This document shows, one piece after another, positions 51,850-61,466 of a stretch of 64,000 nucleotides of DNA; position 1 is the stretch's first letter; every line of letters begins with the position of its first letter. This DNA comes from Spirosoma terrae. Its GTDB lineage: Bacteria > Bacteroidota > Bacteroidia > Cytophagales > Spirosomataceae. Below the pieces are notes generated by a model. The model was not told the DNA's origin, did no database searches, and saw nothing but the letters and a program-made list of their open reading frames with translations. The stretch is from positions 1-64,000 of the forward strand of contig NZ_JAAFZH010000016.1 of the NCBI RefSeq assembly GCF_010435915.1. Direction: 5' to 3'. A program made the position numbers and the translations under genes.

Positions 51850-54405
51850 ATGTTTATTCGGTTCTTTTTTTTCCTCTTTCTGACAGTTGGGTTGGCCGCC
51901 TTCGTGTTTCGTGCCGAAGAGTCGGCAGTTATCCGGATCAATTTACTCGGTTATCGTCCATCAAGCTCTAAAACAGCCGTTTGGGGCAGTCTCACCAATC
52001 AAACAACCAAGCGGTTTCAGATCGTCAATGCCGACAACGAGCAGGTGGTGTGGCAGCGTGAAATTGGGCAGGACTTTGGCGCTTATGGCCCGTTTCAGCA
52101 TACATACCGGTTGAACTTTACAGCCTTTCGCCAACCCGGTCGCTATTTCCTTCGGACCGATGATGGCACTCGTTCTCCCGTATTTCGGATTGATGAGAAT
52201 GTATACGATGGAGCAGCCGACTTTTGCCTGCGCTATATGCGCCAGCAACGTAGCGGCTTCAATCCCTTTCTGAAAGATTCCTGCCACACTCACGATGGTT
52301 ATACCATGTACGGCCCTATGCCAGACAGTACGCACATCGACGTATCGGGGGGGTGGCACGATGCCTCCGACTATCTGCAATACGTAACCACCTCGGCCAA
52401 CGCTACGTATCATTTACTGGCCGCCCTCCGCGATTTTCCGGACGCTTTTGGTGATCAGCATCAGACTAATGGGTTGGCCGGAGCCAACGGGCAGCCCGAT
52501 GTTCTCGACGAAGCACACTGGGGGCTGAACTGGCTCCTGAAAATGCATCCAACCGATGAGTGGCTTTTTAATCAGCTCGGTGATGATCGCGACCATGCCG
52601 GACTACGGATTCCCAAAGAAGATAACTTGTACGGGAAAGGGTTTGAGCGCCCTGTTTACTTCGCCACGGGTGAACCACAGGGTTTATTCAAGTATAAAAA
52701 CCGCGCAACGGGCGTCGCATCGACGGCTGGAAAAGTAAGTAGCGCGCTGGCTTTAGGCTATCAATTGCTACGTAACAAACCGGCCGATTACGTCGACCGG
52801 CACTACGTAGATCAGCTCAGAAAACGGGCGCAATCGGCCTATAAACTCGGTATTCAGAAGCCCGGCAATTGCCAGACAGCTCCCGGTCGGGCACCGTATT
52901 TCTATGAGGAAGACAACTACGCAGACGACATGGAACTAGCGTCGGTGGAGCAGATCAATATGATGGGCACCCGAAGCCAGCAAGCCATTCAATGGCGGAA
53001 TGCAGCCCTCAAATTTGCTAAAGAAGAACCCGTAACGCCCTGGATCGACAATGATACGGCCCGGCATTATCAATGGTATCCGTTCGTGAATGTTGGTCAT
53101 GCAGCTTTGGCCAAACAATACCCGGTCGGGCAACGGAAAGTCGTCACGGATTTTTACAAAAAAGGCATTGAAACGGTCTGGCAACGGGCGAAAGAAAACG
53201 CCTTTTATCGGGGCGTTCCGTTCATCTGGTGCAGCAACAACCTCACTACCTCCTTCGCTACCCAATGCTACTGGTACCGTCAGCTGACGAATGATCAGCA
53301 ATACGTAGCACTGGAGCAGGCTAATTTCGACTGGCTCTTCGGGTGCAACCCGTGGGGCACCAGCTTCGTATATGGCTTACCGGGCAATGCCGATACACCT
53401 ACCGATCCGCACTCCGCCTTTACGCACCTGAAACAATACCCAATTGACGGCGGATTGGTAGACGGCCCGGTGAAAGGGAGTATCTACAAAAATCTGATTG
53501 GCATTACGCTTCATGAACCCGACGAATACGCTTCGTTCCAAAGCGATCTGGCCGTTTACCACGATGATTTTGGCGATTATAGCACCAACGAACCGACAAT
53601 GGATGGCACCGCTACGTTGGTGTATCTGCTGGCAGCTAAACAATCCGAAAAACGTCCCAAAACACCTAACGCCGGTATGTCGGCAGGCGCGCCACCAGCA
53701 CCCGAAACGAAAGCCCTGTTTACTAAAGGGGCCAAGGTTCGGGGCGACACCAGTCTTCGGCAACTAGCGATCGTCTTTACGGGCGATGAATTTGCCGACG
53801 GCGGTAAATCCATTGCGAATACACTACGTCGGCATAAAGTAAAAGCGTCCTTTTTTCTGACCGGGCGTTTTCTTCGCAATCCACGATTTACATCTCTGGT
53901 CCAGCAATTACACCGCGAAGGGCACTACGTCGGTCCGCATTCTGATCAGCATCTGCTGTATTGCGACTGGACGAAGCGGGATAGTTTGCTCGTTACGCAG
54001 GATGAGTTTCGTTCAGATTTGAAAGCCAACTATCGAGCCCTTGCCCGCTTTGGTATTCAACGTAGCAAAACCAAATTGTTTCTTCCGCCCTATGAGTGGT
54101 ATAACGACAGTATTGCAGCGTGGACAAAAGAAGAAGGTCTTCAACTGATTAATTATACGCCGGGCACGCTGAGCCATGCCGATTATACCACGCCTAACGA
54201 TAAAAACTACCGCAGTAGCGATGCCATTCTGCAATCGATCCGCGAGTATGAAAAACAAGGAATTACGGGTCTAAACGGCTTTATGCTGTTGATGCACATC
54301 GGTACATCGCCTGACCGAACTGACAAATTATACGATCATCTGGACGAGCTACTCACGGAGATTAAGCAGAAAGGCTATCGGATTGTACCCATCAGCAAGC
54401 TGTAG
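51850..54405 (+). CDS. GH9 glycosidase fused to a CE4 polysaccharide deacetylase
   Basis: The 851-residue protein has an N-terminal signal and an Ig-like cellulase domain (about 27-115). The GH9 catalytic region, about 125-610, has GGWHDASDY (catalytic Asp, about 166-174) and the proton-donor block DYSTNEPTMDG (about 577-587). A Pro/Ala linker leads to a NodB-type deacetylase domain, about 635-851. There the first motif reads TGDEF instead of TFDDG, the metal motif HSDQH is intact, and RPPY appears as LPPY. A bifunctional enzyme on beta-glucan, or on chitin or chitosan-like oligomers, is suggested. It stands alone. Confidence 0.88.
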   Translation: MFIRFFFFLFLTVGLAAFVFRAEESAVIRINLLGYRPSSSKTAVWGSLTNQTTKRFQIVNADNEQVVWQREIGQDFGAYGPFQHTYRLNFTAFRQPGRYFLRTDDGTRSPVFRIDENVYDGAADFCLRYMRQQRSGFNPFLKDSCHTHDGYTMYGPMPDSTHIDVSGGWHDASDYLQYVTTSANATYHLLAALRDFPDAFGDQHQTNGLAGANGQPDVLDEAHWGLNWLLKMHPTDEWLFNQLGDDRDHAGLRIPKEDNLYGKGFERPVYFATGEPQGLFKYKNRATGVASTAGKVSSALALGYQLLRNKPADYVDRHYVDQLRKRAQSAYKLGIQKPGNCQTAPGRAPYFYEEDNYADDMELASVEQINMMGTRSQQAIQWRNAALKFAKEEPVTPWIDNDTARHYQWYPFVNVGHAALAKQYPVGQRKVVTDFYKKGIETVWQRAKENAFYRGVPFIWCSNNLTTSFATQCYWYRQLTNDQQYVALEQANFDWLFGCNPWGTSFVYGLPGNADTPTDPHSAFTHLKQYPIDGGLVDGPVKGSIYKNLIGITLHEPDEYASFQSDLAVYHDDFGDYSTNEPTMDGTATLVYLLAAKQSEKRPKTPNAGMSAGAPPAPETKALFTKGAKVRGDTSLRQLAIVFTGDEFADGGKSIANTLRRHKVKASFFLTGRFLRNPRFTSLVQQLHREGHYVGPHSDQHLLYCDWTKRDSLLVTQDEFRSDLKANYRALARFGIQRSKTKLFLPPYEWYNDSIAAWTKEEGLQLINYTPGTLSHADYTTPNDKNYRSSDAILQSIREYEKQGITGLNGFMLLMHIGTSPDRTDKLYDHLDELLTEIKQKGYRIVPISKL

Positions 54406-54499
54406 ACCAGGCAGTTTCACCGAATAGTTAAACTTTGCTGTCGTTTTTAATTCTGGTCTGCATTTTGCACGGTAAATTCCTAGACCATTTCGCTAGACA

Positions 54500-55027
54500 A
54501 TGAAATTTCCTGTACGCTCAGCTCTGTCTCTTCCTAAAGCGCTCAAAGCAATAGTATCCCTCATTTGCTTGTTAATTCTGACGAATACGGCCTTTGCCCA
54601 ACGCGTCTCCATGAAGGAATTGTTGACTTACCTGAGCTGCCCGCCCGAAAAGCTGGACAGCTACATGATGCGGAATGGCTTTATTTGTTACAGAAGTGAA
54701 GGCGGGCTAACCAACTGGACGTGTTTGTTTGCCTATGCGAACAATATGCTTGTGCCCATACCCGACAAAGCCTCAGGTCTGATTCAATACGTTCGCACCT
54801 GTCGCTCCAATATGGTCGTGTATCAGCTACATTCAAAAGAGCAATGCGACCAGCTACAACAGGAATTAATTCAGTTGGGCTATACGCAGCTTGACCCGAC
54901 AACGACCAATCACCCAACATTTGCCCACAACAACACGATTGTTACCTGCCAGAAAGCCGGTACAACCAATGGTATTTCCGGCAACTATACTGGTTATAGT
55001 CTTACCTTGTCCCGGCGGCTCTATTAA
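54500..55027 (+). CDS. Secreted protein of unknown function
   Basis: The 175-residue protein has a signal peptide (hydrophobic core AIVSLICLLILTNTAFAQ, cleavage near residue 34). A mature domain of about 140 residues follows, with several Cys residues (SCPPEK, FICYRS, WTCLF, RTCRS, QCDQL, VTCQK) that may form disulfides. No family is recognised. It is followed by a very strong hairpin terminator. Confidence 0.7.
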   Translation: MKFPVRSALSLPKALKAIVSLICLLILTNTAFAQRVSMKELLTYLSCPPEKLDSYMMRNGFICYRSEGGLTNWTCLFAYANNMLVPIPDKASGLIQYVRTCRSNMVVYQLHSKEQCDQLQQELIQLGYTQLDPTTTNHPTFAHNNTIVTCQKAGTTNGISGNYTGYSLTLSRRLY

Positions 55028-55043
55028 GCTTACACTCCTATTA

Positions 55044-55084
55044 TTAATACCGAAAGCCCTCTAGGAGAGGGCTTTCGGTATTAA
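55044..55084 (+). terminator. Rho-independent terminator
   Basis: A perfect 18-bp inverted repeat (TTAATACCGAAAGCCCTC and its complement) with a 5-base loop lies 17 bp after the preceding stop codon and could act in both directions. Confidence 0.85.
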
Positions 55085-55139
55085 GAGGCTATACGCTATG
55101 TATTTCAAACCCTGCCTGGATTCAGACAGTTATAGCCTC

Positions 55140-55568
55140 ATGGCAACAACAAATACAATATCATCTCCGACTTTCCGCAACCGAATTACGAATCAGTTGC
55201 TGGCCTTTCTCTTTCTGACAGTTTGTTTTTTCGGCATAAACGGCTGTAGTGCCGATAAGCCCTCTGGCTCGAAAAAGCGAATTCGATTGCAGGTGGGCGA
55301 AATCAAGGAAATTTCGATCCCCGGACGTAGTGGCGAAGATCTACAATTGGTTGGTACGTCAGACAATCAGGAAGTTGTTGACGTATCACGTCCTGATCTA
55401 GCCCCAGCTGTCGATACGTTAAAACGGACTAATGGTGGCCCTTCTGTTTTCCAGATCAAAGGAATTACCGTTGGCACTGCCAATGTGGTCTTTAGCGAAA
55501 AGAAAGCAACTGAAACCGGTAACGGCCAGATAAAACGCACCTATGTCGTACAGGTCGTCAGCAAGTAG
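55140..55568 (+). CDS. Lipoprotein with Ig-like domain, unknown function
   Basis: The 142-residue protein starts at MATTNTISSPTF and has a signal with lipobox FGINGC, so it should be a lipoprotein. The mature part resembles a bacterial Ig-like fold (RLQVGEIKEISIPG... QEVVDVS... FQIKGITVGTANVVF). A start at 55098 is possible but adds a polar extension before the signal. No operon partner is seen; a repeat-rich intergenic region follows. Confidence 0.7.
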   Translation: MATTNTISSPTFRNRITNQLLAFLFLTVCFFGINGCSADKPSGSKKRIRLQVGEIKEISIPGRSGEDLQLVGTSDNQEVVDVSRPDLAPAVDTLKRTNGGPSVFQIKGITVGTANVVFSEKKATETGNGQIKRTYVVQVVSK

Positions 55569-55570
55569 GA

Positions 55571-55692
55571 GTTTTTTGGTTTAGGGTTTATCGTTTTTGG
55601 TTTATAGTTGGATGGTGCCATCTAATTGGGCGTATCAACCCTAAACCAAAAACAATAAACCTAAAACGATAAACCATAAACCTAAAAACAAA
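55571..55692. repeat. Low-complexity inverted repeat of TTTAGGTTTAT / ATAAACCTAAA units
   Basis: T/G-rich units (GGTTTAGGGTTTATCG, GGTTTATAG) on the left are mirrored by A/C-rich units (CCCTAAACC, ATAAACCTAAAACG) on the right, in several registers, so many hairpins are possible. It lies between convergent genes and probably terminates both. Confidence 0.65.
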
Positions 55693-55703
55693 ACGCCCCC
55701 CTC

Positions 55704-57140
55704 TTACAATCCATCCACTTTTACGTCGATTCGGCCACGGGCGTGTACAACGGCCAGTAATGCCGTTGGCGTCAGATACACCTGATCTGGACGTATTTCA
55801 TCGATCTGGCCATTAACAACCACGCCTTTTGCCAGTCGATTGTTCTTTAACTTTTCCTGAAGCAACTTCTGCATGTCGGCAATCTGAGAGCCAACCGGGA
55901 TGGTCAGTTGCTTTTCCAGCGTGTTGGCAAACGTACCTTTCAAAAGCCAGCTGGCCGAACGCTGAAGAATATTTTTGGTATCCAGATCATAGACCAGATC
56001 TTTCAGCGATACGGTCTGCTCCTTTGCATCGTAATAAGGTCGACCACGCAGATAAATGTCGCCATTAATCGTCCCTTTCAAACCCGCCTTAATAATCAGG
56101 TTGTCGTTCTGACCATACATGTCCATACTCGTTACAGTGATCGAGTACCGATTATCACTGAATGAGAACGTTTTTCCGACAAACTCCTCAGACGCTATTC
56201 TGGCGGCCTCCTGATAGCTGGCTTCACTCAGTAAGCCAATCTGAAAATCATCTTTCACCTTTGGAACCACCGTCAGATCAGGCAACGATACAGCCGGATG
56301 TACGTCGGGCCGATTACCAGTCGTTGTCAGTGTATAGCCTTCAATACCAATCGTTGCACGAATCATACGTCCCTCGAAACGTAACGGCGTAATCAGCACA
56401 CGCTTGGGAACGACCTGCAGATACGTACGGTATTTCTCCGAAATCAGGTACGGCTCACGAAGCGTATTCCAGGCTTTCAGCACGGGAGTTTTGAGGTCGA
56501 CGTTACGTCGGATCTGCTGATCCAGCGTCTTGGTAATCGTGCCTAAGTTCTTGTCGATTAATCGGCTCACAATGTTCGTGATGGGAATATTGAAGCCCAC
56601 CAGACTCACCGTTGGTTTTCGAACCCAGCCATACCTATCAGACTGCGTTTGTGTGTGCACCGACCAATCGTGTTCCAGATCAAATTTGGTCTTGAAACGC
56701 AGGTCTATTTCAAATTCGGTTTCCTTATACTGCGTAAATCCTAGTACTGACACACCTGCCTTAGCCCAGATTTTCAGCGGAACCGTAAATTGAAAAAGAC
56801 TATCCTGGGCGGTCATAAGAATGGTTCCGCGCTTCCAGACCTTGGTCATAAACTGGTCGCCATGATTATCGTCCAGGCTATTGTCTTCGTAGATCAACCC
56901 GTTCACCTGCGCATTGATCTGACGCTCGATATCGGTTATCGCAATAGACACCGGCACATGAACTGTCGACAAAAAACGTTCGTTACGAACTTCCATTTCT
57001 GTAGTGTTGTAGGCTTCTTTAGGGGCTTGCGGATTTAGACGATTACCGGGCTGGCAAGCCACAAGTATACAACTTAAAAAGAAAACAGGCAGCCGGGAAC
57101 TACGGACAAGGAATAAAATCCCCTGTATGAGCATACGCAT
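55704..57140 (-). CDS. DUF4403-family lipoprotein
   Basis: The 478-residue protein starts at MRMLIQGILFLV, with a lipoprotein signal (lipobox ILVAC). It has the DUF4403 pattern of repeated amphipathic strands (STVHVPVSIAITDIERQINAQVN, LKIWAKAGVSVLGF, LVGFNIPITNIVS and a C-terminal GRIDVKVDGL). The family is thought to adopt a lipid-binding-like fold, without a settled function. A longer start at 57188 adds 16 residues before the signal. A 31-bp inverted repeat lies just upstream. Confidence 0.85.
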   Translation of the reverse strand: MRMLIQGILFLVRSSRLPVFFLSCILVACQPGNRLNPQAPKEAYNTTEMEVRNERFLSTVHVPVSIAITDIERQINAQVNGLIYEDNSLDDNHGDQFMTKVWKRGTILMTAQDSLFQFTVPLKIWAKAGVSVLGFTQYKETEFEIDLRFKTKFDLEHDWSVHTQTQSDRYGWVRKPTVSLVGFNIPITNIVSRLIDKNLGTITKTLDQQIRRNVDLKTPVLKAWNTLREPYLISEKYRTYLQVVPKRVLITPLRFEGRMIRATIGIEGYTLTTTGNRPDVHPAVSLPDLTVVPKVKDDFQIGLLSEASYQEAARIASEEFVGKTFSFSDNRYSITVTSMDMYGQNDNLIIKAGLKGTINGDIYLRGRPYYDAKEQTVSLKDLVYDLDTKNILQRSASWLLKGTFANTLEKQLTIPVGSQIADMQKLLQEKLKNNRLAKGVVVNGQIDEIRPDQVYLTPTALLAVVHARGRIDVKVDGL

Positions 57141-57189
57141 TGTTGAAATTGGGTACTTACTGTTAAATAGTGAATTATGGATAGCCATT

Positions 57190-57271
57190 TTCTGTCATCC
57201 CGGCGATAGGAGGGATCTTCTATGATTTCTTTCTACAACTGAAGATCCCTCCTATCGCCGGGATGACAGAA
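57190..57271. repeat. 31-bp perfect inverted repeat (REP/MITE-like)
   Basis: The arms at 57190-57220 and 57241-57271 are exact reverse complements, with a 20-base loop between. The arm wording (TCATCCCGGCGATAGGAGGG) resembles a dispersed intergenic repeat common in Bacteroidota, known by motifs like TCATCCTG...GGATCTT. It sits in the gap between two same-strand genes. Confidence 0.75.
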
Positions 57272-57321
57272 TAAACTATAACGCATTATTAATAAGACTA
57301 TTACATTAACTATTATCCGCG

Positions 57322-58350
57322 TTATTTAATAGTGATCTTCGTGGCACCATAGCCAAACTTCTGTTTCTGAGCGTCTTCGAAAAACCGAACGTTCGGATGC
57401 CGACTCAATCGCTTATGTAATTCAGTACGTAGTGCTCCGCTGCCAACCCCATGAATAAACGTAATGTCGTGCATGCCGTTGGCAATGGCATTTTCCAGGG
57501 TTTTTTCGAACGTATCGAGCTGAAGTTTCAGCAAGTCGGCGGGAGTTCGCTTACCGGGGCCGCTTGGCAAAAGTTCTTCAATATGAAGATCAATAACCGA
57601 TGATGGTTTCTCGACGCTTAAACCGCTCTGCTCCGTTTTAGGCTTCAGCATTTCAGCTTTCAAATCTTCCGGTCGGACAACATGAGGCTTTGCCGCAACT
57701 GGTTTGCCAGCCGATGGTGGTGCCTGTTGATCAGGTGCCGAATCGGCGTCGAGCTGCGTCTGAAAACCAGGCTGGTTCAGTACCGGAATTGTTGTTTTGT
57801 TCTTGAAGAACGTAGCGGCTCTGGCCTTAAATCGTTTCACCAGCGGTACTCGTAGCGACGATTTTCCGGCTCTGAACCATAATCCCTGCACCACAAACGT
57901 TGGCCAGTTTTCAAATTTGGCATGGGCGTACAAGTCGTTCATTTTTTGCTGCGACCGGGCTTTGAGTACGCCTGCATGCAACCCATGAAACTGAACCCCA
58001 CCACTCGCACCAGCCGACTCCTCGCCCAGTGCATACGGAAACTCCCAATCGGTATTATTGATCAGATGCAAGGTATATTCCCGATCATTGACCGGCACAA
58101 AAGCCAGATAAATTCCCTGACTCGCCAGTATAGCCGGGGCCGAAGGCGTAACCGTTTTCTGGGGTTCGTACGGATTATTTTTCAGCAGCCGTTCGCTTTC
58201 TACGGGCGAAACAGGCACCAGCTCCGAACGTAGCACCGGAATACGGAATCCGTCTTCAATTTCAATTTCAATCATATTACCCGGCAAAAACCGCGATACC
58301 ACGCCCTGCTCTTTTGCCCGAAGTAACCGAACTCTATCTCCAATATTCAT
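57322..58350 (-). CDS. DUF2027 and Smr-domain protein (MutS2-like Smr)
   Basis: The 342-residue protein starts at MNIGDRVRLLRAKEQG. An N-terminal DUF2027-type region, about residues 1-190, holds beta-rich segments (GVVSRFLPGNMIEIEIEDG and IYLAFVPVNDREYTLHLINN). A linker rich in Pro/Ala follows, then a C-terminal Smr domain, about 255-342, with IDLHIEELLP, FIHGVGSGALRTEL and KFGYGATKI. Smr domains are DNA- or RNA-nicking modules, as in MutS2. The substrate of this architecture, frequent in Bacteroidota, is unknown. Confidence 0.9.
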   Translation of the reverse strand: MNIGDRVRLLRAKEQGVVSRFLPGNMIEIEIEDGFRIPVLRSELVPVSPVESERLLKNNPYEPQKTVTPSAPAILASQGIYLAFVPVNDREYTLHLINNTDWEFPYALGEESAGASGGVQFHGLHAGVLKARSQQKMNDLYAHAKFENWPTFVVQGLWFRAGKSSLRVPLVKRFKARAATFFKNKTTIPVLNQPGFQTQLDADSAPDQQAPPSAGKPVAAKPHVVRPEDLKAEMLKPKTEQSGLSVEKPSSVIDLHIEELLPSGPGKRTPADLLKLQLDTFEKTLENAIANGMHDITFIHGVGSGALRTELHKRLSRHPNVRFFEDAQKQKFGYGATKITIK

Positions 58351-58452
58351 AGTCGTCACTAGTTAAAAAAATACCATCTCGACAGGATACATTCATTCAT
58401 AAATCCTGTTATCCATCTGTTACTAATTAATCGTTTTTCAAAGGTACAACGA

Positions 58453-58460
58453 TTAGATTT
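58453..58460 (+). promoter_or_regulatory. Candidate -7 box of the helicase gene
   Basis: TAGATTTG matches TAnnTTTG and lies 23 bp before the helicase start at 58484. Confidence 0.45.
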
Positions 58461-58483
58461 GTGGCCTTCATGCCCACCGCTTT

Positions 58484-60943
58484 ATGCCAACGACAGTAAA
58501 CGAAAAACTGGAACTCGCTACCAACTTTGTTCTGCACACCAATCGGAATATTTTTCTGACGGGTAAGGCCGGAACGGGAAAAACCACGTTTCTGCACCAG
58601 ATTAAACAATCGAACGTCAAACGTCTTGTTGTTGTGGCCCCTACGGGTGTAGCCGCCATCAACGCTGGCGGTGTTACGATCCATTCGCTATTTCAACTGC
58701 CGTTTGGGCCCCTTATACCAGGTTCAACTCAACGGGAAAACCGAAAGTTTAATCGCGAAAAAATAAATCTTCTTCGTACGCTCGATCTGCTCGTCATTGA
58801 TGAGATCAGTATGGTCAGAGCCGACGTACTGGATGGCATCGATGAAGTGCTCCGGCGGTATCGGTATAATTCGGCACCGTTTGGTGGCGTTCAATTATTG
58901 CTCATCGGCGACATGCAGCAGTTACCACCCGTTATTCGGGATGAAGACTGGGCATTGCTCAGACCGCATTATAACACAGGCTATTTCTTCGGCAGCAAGG
59001 CCTTGCAGAACACGCCCTATGTTTCCATTGAACTAACACACATCTATCGCCAGGCCGACGAACGATTCATAAACATCCTGAACAGCATTCGGGAAAAGAA
59101 CGTAACGCAAACACAACTCAACGAGCTTAACCAACATTACATTCCTGATTTTCAACCCAACGACAACGAAGGATTCATTACGTTATCGACGCACAACTCG
59201 TCGGCTCAACAGATCAACAGCCAGAAGCTTGCATCGCTAAAAACCAAACTTCATACGTTTACAGCGAGCGTTGAAGGCGATTTTCCAACCCACGCCTACC
59301 CCACCGAAGCCAGCCTTGAGCTAAAAGCTGGCTCACAGGTGATGTTTATCAAAAACGACATCTCCCGCGATAAGCTTTATTACAATGGCAAAATCGGGCA
59401 GATTACGGCCATCGACGATGATATTATCTTCGTAAAAAGCCAGGGTGACGATCAGGAAATTGCCGTTTATCCGGCCGAATGGACAAACATTCGCTACAGC
59501 ATCGATCCGGAAACGAAGGAAATCAAAGCGGAACCCATCGGTAAGTTCATTCAGTTTCCTCTAAAACTGGCCTGGGCTATCACCATACACAAAAGCCAGG
59601 GCTTGACCTTCGAAAAAGCCATTATCGATGCAGCCGGAGCCTTTGCGCACGGCCAGGTCTACGTAGCGTTGAGTCGTTGCAAAAGCCTGGACGGATTGGT
59701 TCTGCGAACGCCAATTCCATCGTATAGCATCAAAACGGAGCAGATGCTGGAAGATTTCCATGAGCAGGTTCAACAGCAGACGCCTACCGAACAACATTTA
59801 CAGGAGTCGAAACGTAGCAATCAGGAACAGCTGTTACGGGAATTATTTTCGTTCGAACGGGCGAACTCGCTGGTGTATCGCTGCCGACGTATCGTGAACC
59901 AGTACCTCGACAGTTTTCCGGAAGAACTGAATACGGGCCTCATTGCTCTGGCAGAAACGATTCAGACAAAAGCCCGCGACGTTGGCAATCGGTTTCAACA
60001 GCAGCTTTCCGGCTATTTTTCAGACACCAATCTGCCCGAAGCCAACGAAACCCTACAGGATCGTATTCGAAAAGCAACGAGTTATTTTCAGGCGCTACTC
60101 GCCGATGACTTATTGCCGATCATTTACCAATCGCCCACCGACTGCGATAACAAACAAGCGCGAGAAAGTCTGCTCGAACTGTTGGACGATCTGGAAAAAG
60201 AGCTTTTCTGTAAACTCCGTAGCTTCGAGAACTGTCGCGACGGTTTTGTAGCCCTGGCGTATTTACAGGCCCGCAATCGGGCAGAGCTTGATTTTACACC
60301 TGAACGCCGAAAACTGGAACCACAGCAGGAAGAATCATCGACTGAAAAACCGGGTCGTGGTGGATTATACGGTGCACTTGTCAAGTGGCGCAATGATCTG
60401 GCGGGAGAACATAATACGTCCGGCTATATGGTATTACCACAAAAAACAATTGCCGAATTGGCCCGCGTCCGGCCCACTACCGCCGACGAATTATTAGCGA
60501 TTAAAGGCTTTGGCAAAACAAAGGTCAAACAAATTGGTGCTGAGGTATTAGCACTTATCAACTCGTTTGTGGAGCGTAGTGAATCCACTCCCAAACTTCG
60601 TAAACAACCCAGCGAACCCAAAGCAAAAGAAGTCAAGCCTCCTAAAGTTCCTTCTATCGACATCACGCTTTCACTTTTTCGGGAAGGCAAAACCATTGCT
60701 GAAATTGCCGCAGAACGTGAGCTGGCTCCCTCAACCATCGAAAGTCATCTGGCAAAATGCATCGCCACGGGCGACGTATTGGTCAGCGAATTACTTTCTC
60801 CCGAACGTATCGACGCGATTCGTTCCTATTACGAAGCGAATGAAAATGTCAGCTTAAGCGATGCCTTACAGGCGATTGGCAATGGAGTTACCTACAGCGA
60901 AATTCGTTTCATCCGAAATGCGATGCAGGTGGAGAAGGAGTGA
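58484..60943 (+). CDS. PIF1/RecD-like SF1 helicase with HRDC and HTH tail
   Basis: The 819-residue protein has a superfamily-1 helicase core: Walker A GKAGTGKTTF (about residues 27-36), PTGVAAINAGG, Walker B LLVIDEISMV, LLIGDMQQLPP, and WAITIHKSQGLTFEKA with YVALSRCKS near the end of the core. A coiled linker is followed by an HRDC domain, about 640-690 (IAELARVRPTTADELLAIKGFG), and a C-terminal HTH (KTIAEIAAERELAPSTIESHLAKC), as in RecQ-like tails. It should unwind DNA or DNA-RNA structures. It is transcribed alone from a promoter candidate. Confidence 0.92.
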   Translation: MPTTVNEKLELATNFVLHTNRNIFLTGKAGTGKTTFLHQIKQSNVKRLVVVAPTGVAAINAGGVTIHSLFQLPFGPLIPGSTQRENRKFNREKINLLRTLDLLVIDEISMVRADVLDGIDEVLRRYRYNSAPFGGVQLLLIGDMQQLPPVIRDEDWALLRPHYNTGYFFGSKALQNTPYVSIELTHIYRQADERFINILNSIREKNVTQTQLNELNQHYIPDFQPNDNEGFITLSTHNSSAQQINSQKLASLKTKLHTFTASVEGDFPTHAYPTEASLELKAGSQVMFIKNDISRDKLYYNGKIGQITAIDDDIIFVKSQGDDQEIAVYPAEWTNIRYSIDPETKEIKAEPIGKFIQFPLKLAWAITIHKSQGLTFEKAIIDAAGAFAHGQVYVALSRCKSLDGLVLRTPIPSYSIKTEQMLEDFHEQVQQQTPTEQHLQESKRSNQEQLLRELFSFERANSLVYRCRRIVNQYLDSFPEELNTGLIALAETIQTKARDVGNRFQQQLSGYFSDTNLPEANETLQDRIRKATSYFQALLADDLLPIIYQSPTDCDNKQARESLLELLDDLEKELFCKLRSFENCRDGFVALAYLQARNRAELDFTPERRKLEPQQEESSTEKPGRGGLYGALVKWRNDLAGEHNTSGYMVLPQKTIAELARVRPTTADELLAIKGFGKTKVKQIGAEVLALINSFVERSESTPKLRKQPSEPKAKEVKPPKVPSIDITLSLFREGKTIAEIAAERELAPSTIESHLAKCIATGDVLVSELLSPERIDAIRSYYEANENVSLSDALQAIGNGVTYSEIRFIRNAMQVEKE

Positions 60944-60965
60944 TAAGAAATAGCCGGAACTATGT

Positions 60966-61466
60966 TTACTTATCGGCTTCAGCTAAATTTTTGAATAATT
61001 CGACAAACTGGCTGAAGTGGGGATGTTTCTTGCTCAATATTCCGGATAAAAGCGTGAAGCGATCGCCATCAGGAAGCCGAGCGTCCATTTTGAACAGATC
61101 AACGGCAATATTTTTGTAATACCAGTTGGTAAATTTCCGGAATCGAGCCTCCTGCCTTCCGTCTGAGCTATCACATATATAAATGATTACGTGGTCTAAC
61201 GAGCGAAAAAAGTCGTAGAAAATAGCTCGAATAGTAGGTTCAGTCAGTGGGTCTGCAGGAATTCGCTTGCCGATAGGATTATCAACAACACTAATGACCA
61301 TTTCAAAAGCATTGACATGATCATCTATGTAATCGAAGAATAAATAGGAAGAGGGAACGAATTTAACTTCGTAAATAATTTCAAGATGCGTTGTAAAGTA
61401 ATACAGATTTTGCTCGCTACCCGCAAAGCTGAAATCGTATTGATTATTTGGTATGTCTTGCGCCAT
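60966..61466 (-). CDS. DUF6169-like protein, unknown function
   Basis: The 166-residue protein has a beta-rich first half (YDFSFAGSEQNLYYFTTH... EVKFVPSSYLFF) and a helical second half with VIIYICDSSDGRQEARFRKFTNWY, a pattern I associate with DUF6169; this is by memory and not certain. It has no signal peptide or membrane segment. Its start lies 23 bp inside a 55-codon upstream gene, so the two are translationally coupled. The pair could be a toxin-antitoxin or effector-partner unit, but no catalytic motif supports this directly. Confidence 0.8.
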   Translation of the reverse strand: MAQDIPNNQYDFSFAGSEQNLYYFTTHLEIIYEVKFVPSSYLFFDYIDDHVNAFEMVISVVDNPIGKRIPADPLTEPTIRAIFYDFFRSLDHVIIYICDSSDGRQEARFRKFTNWYYKNIAVDLFKMDARLPDGDRFTLLSGILSKKHPHFSQFVELFKNLAEADK

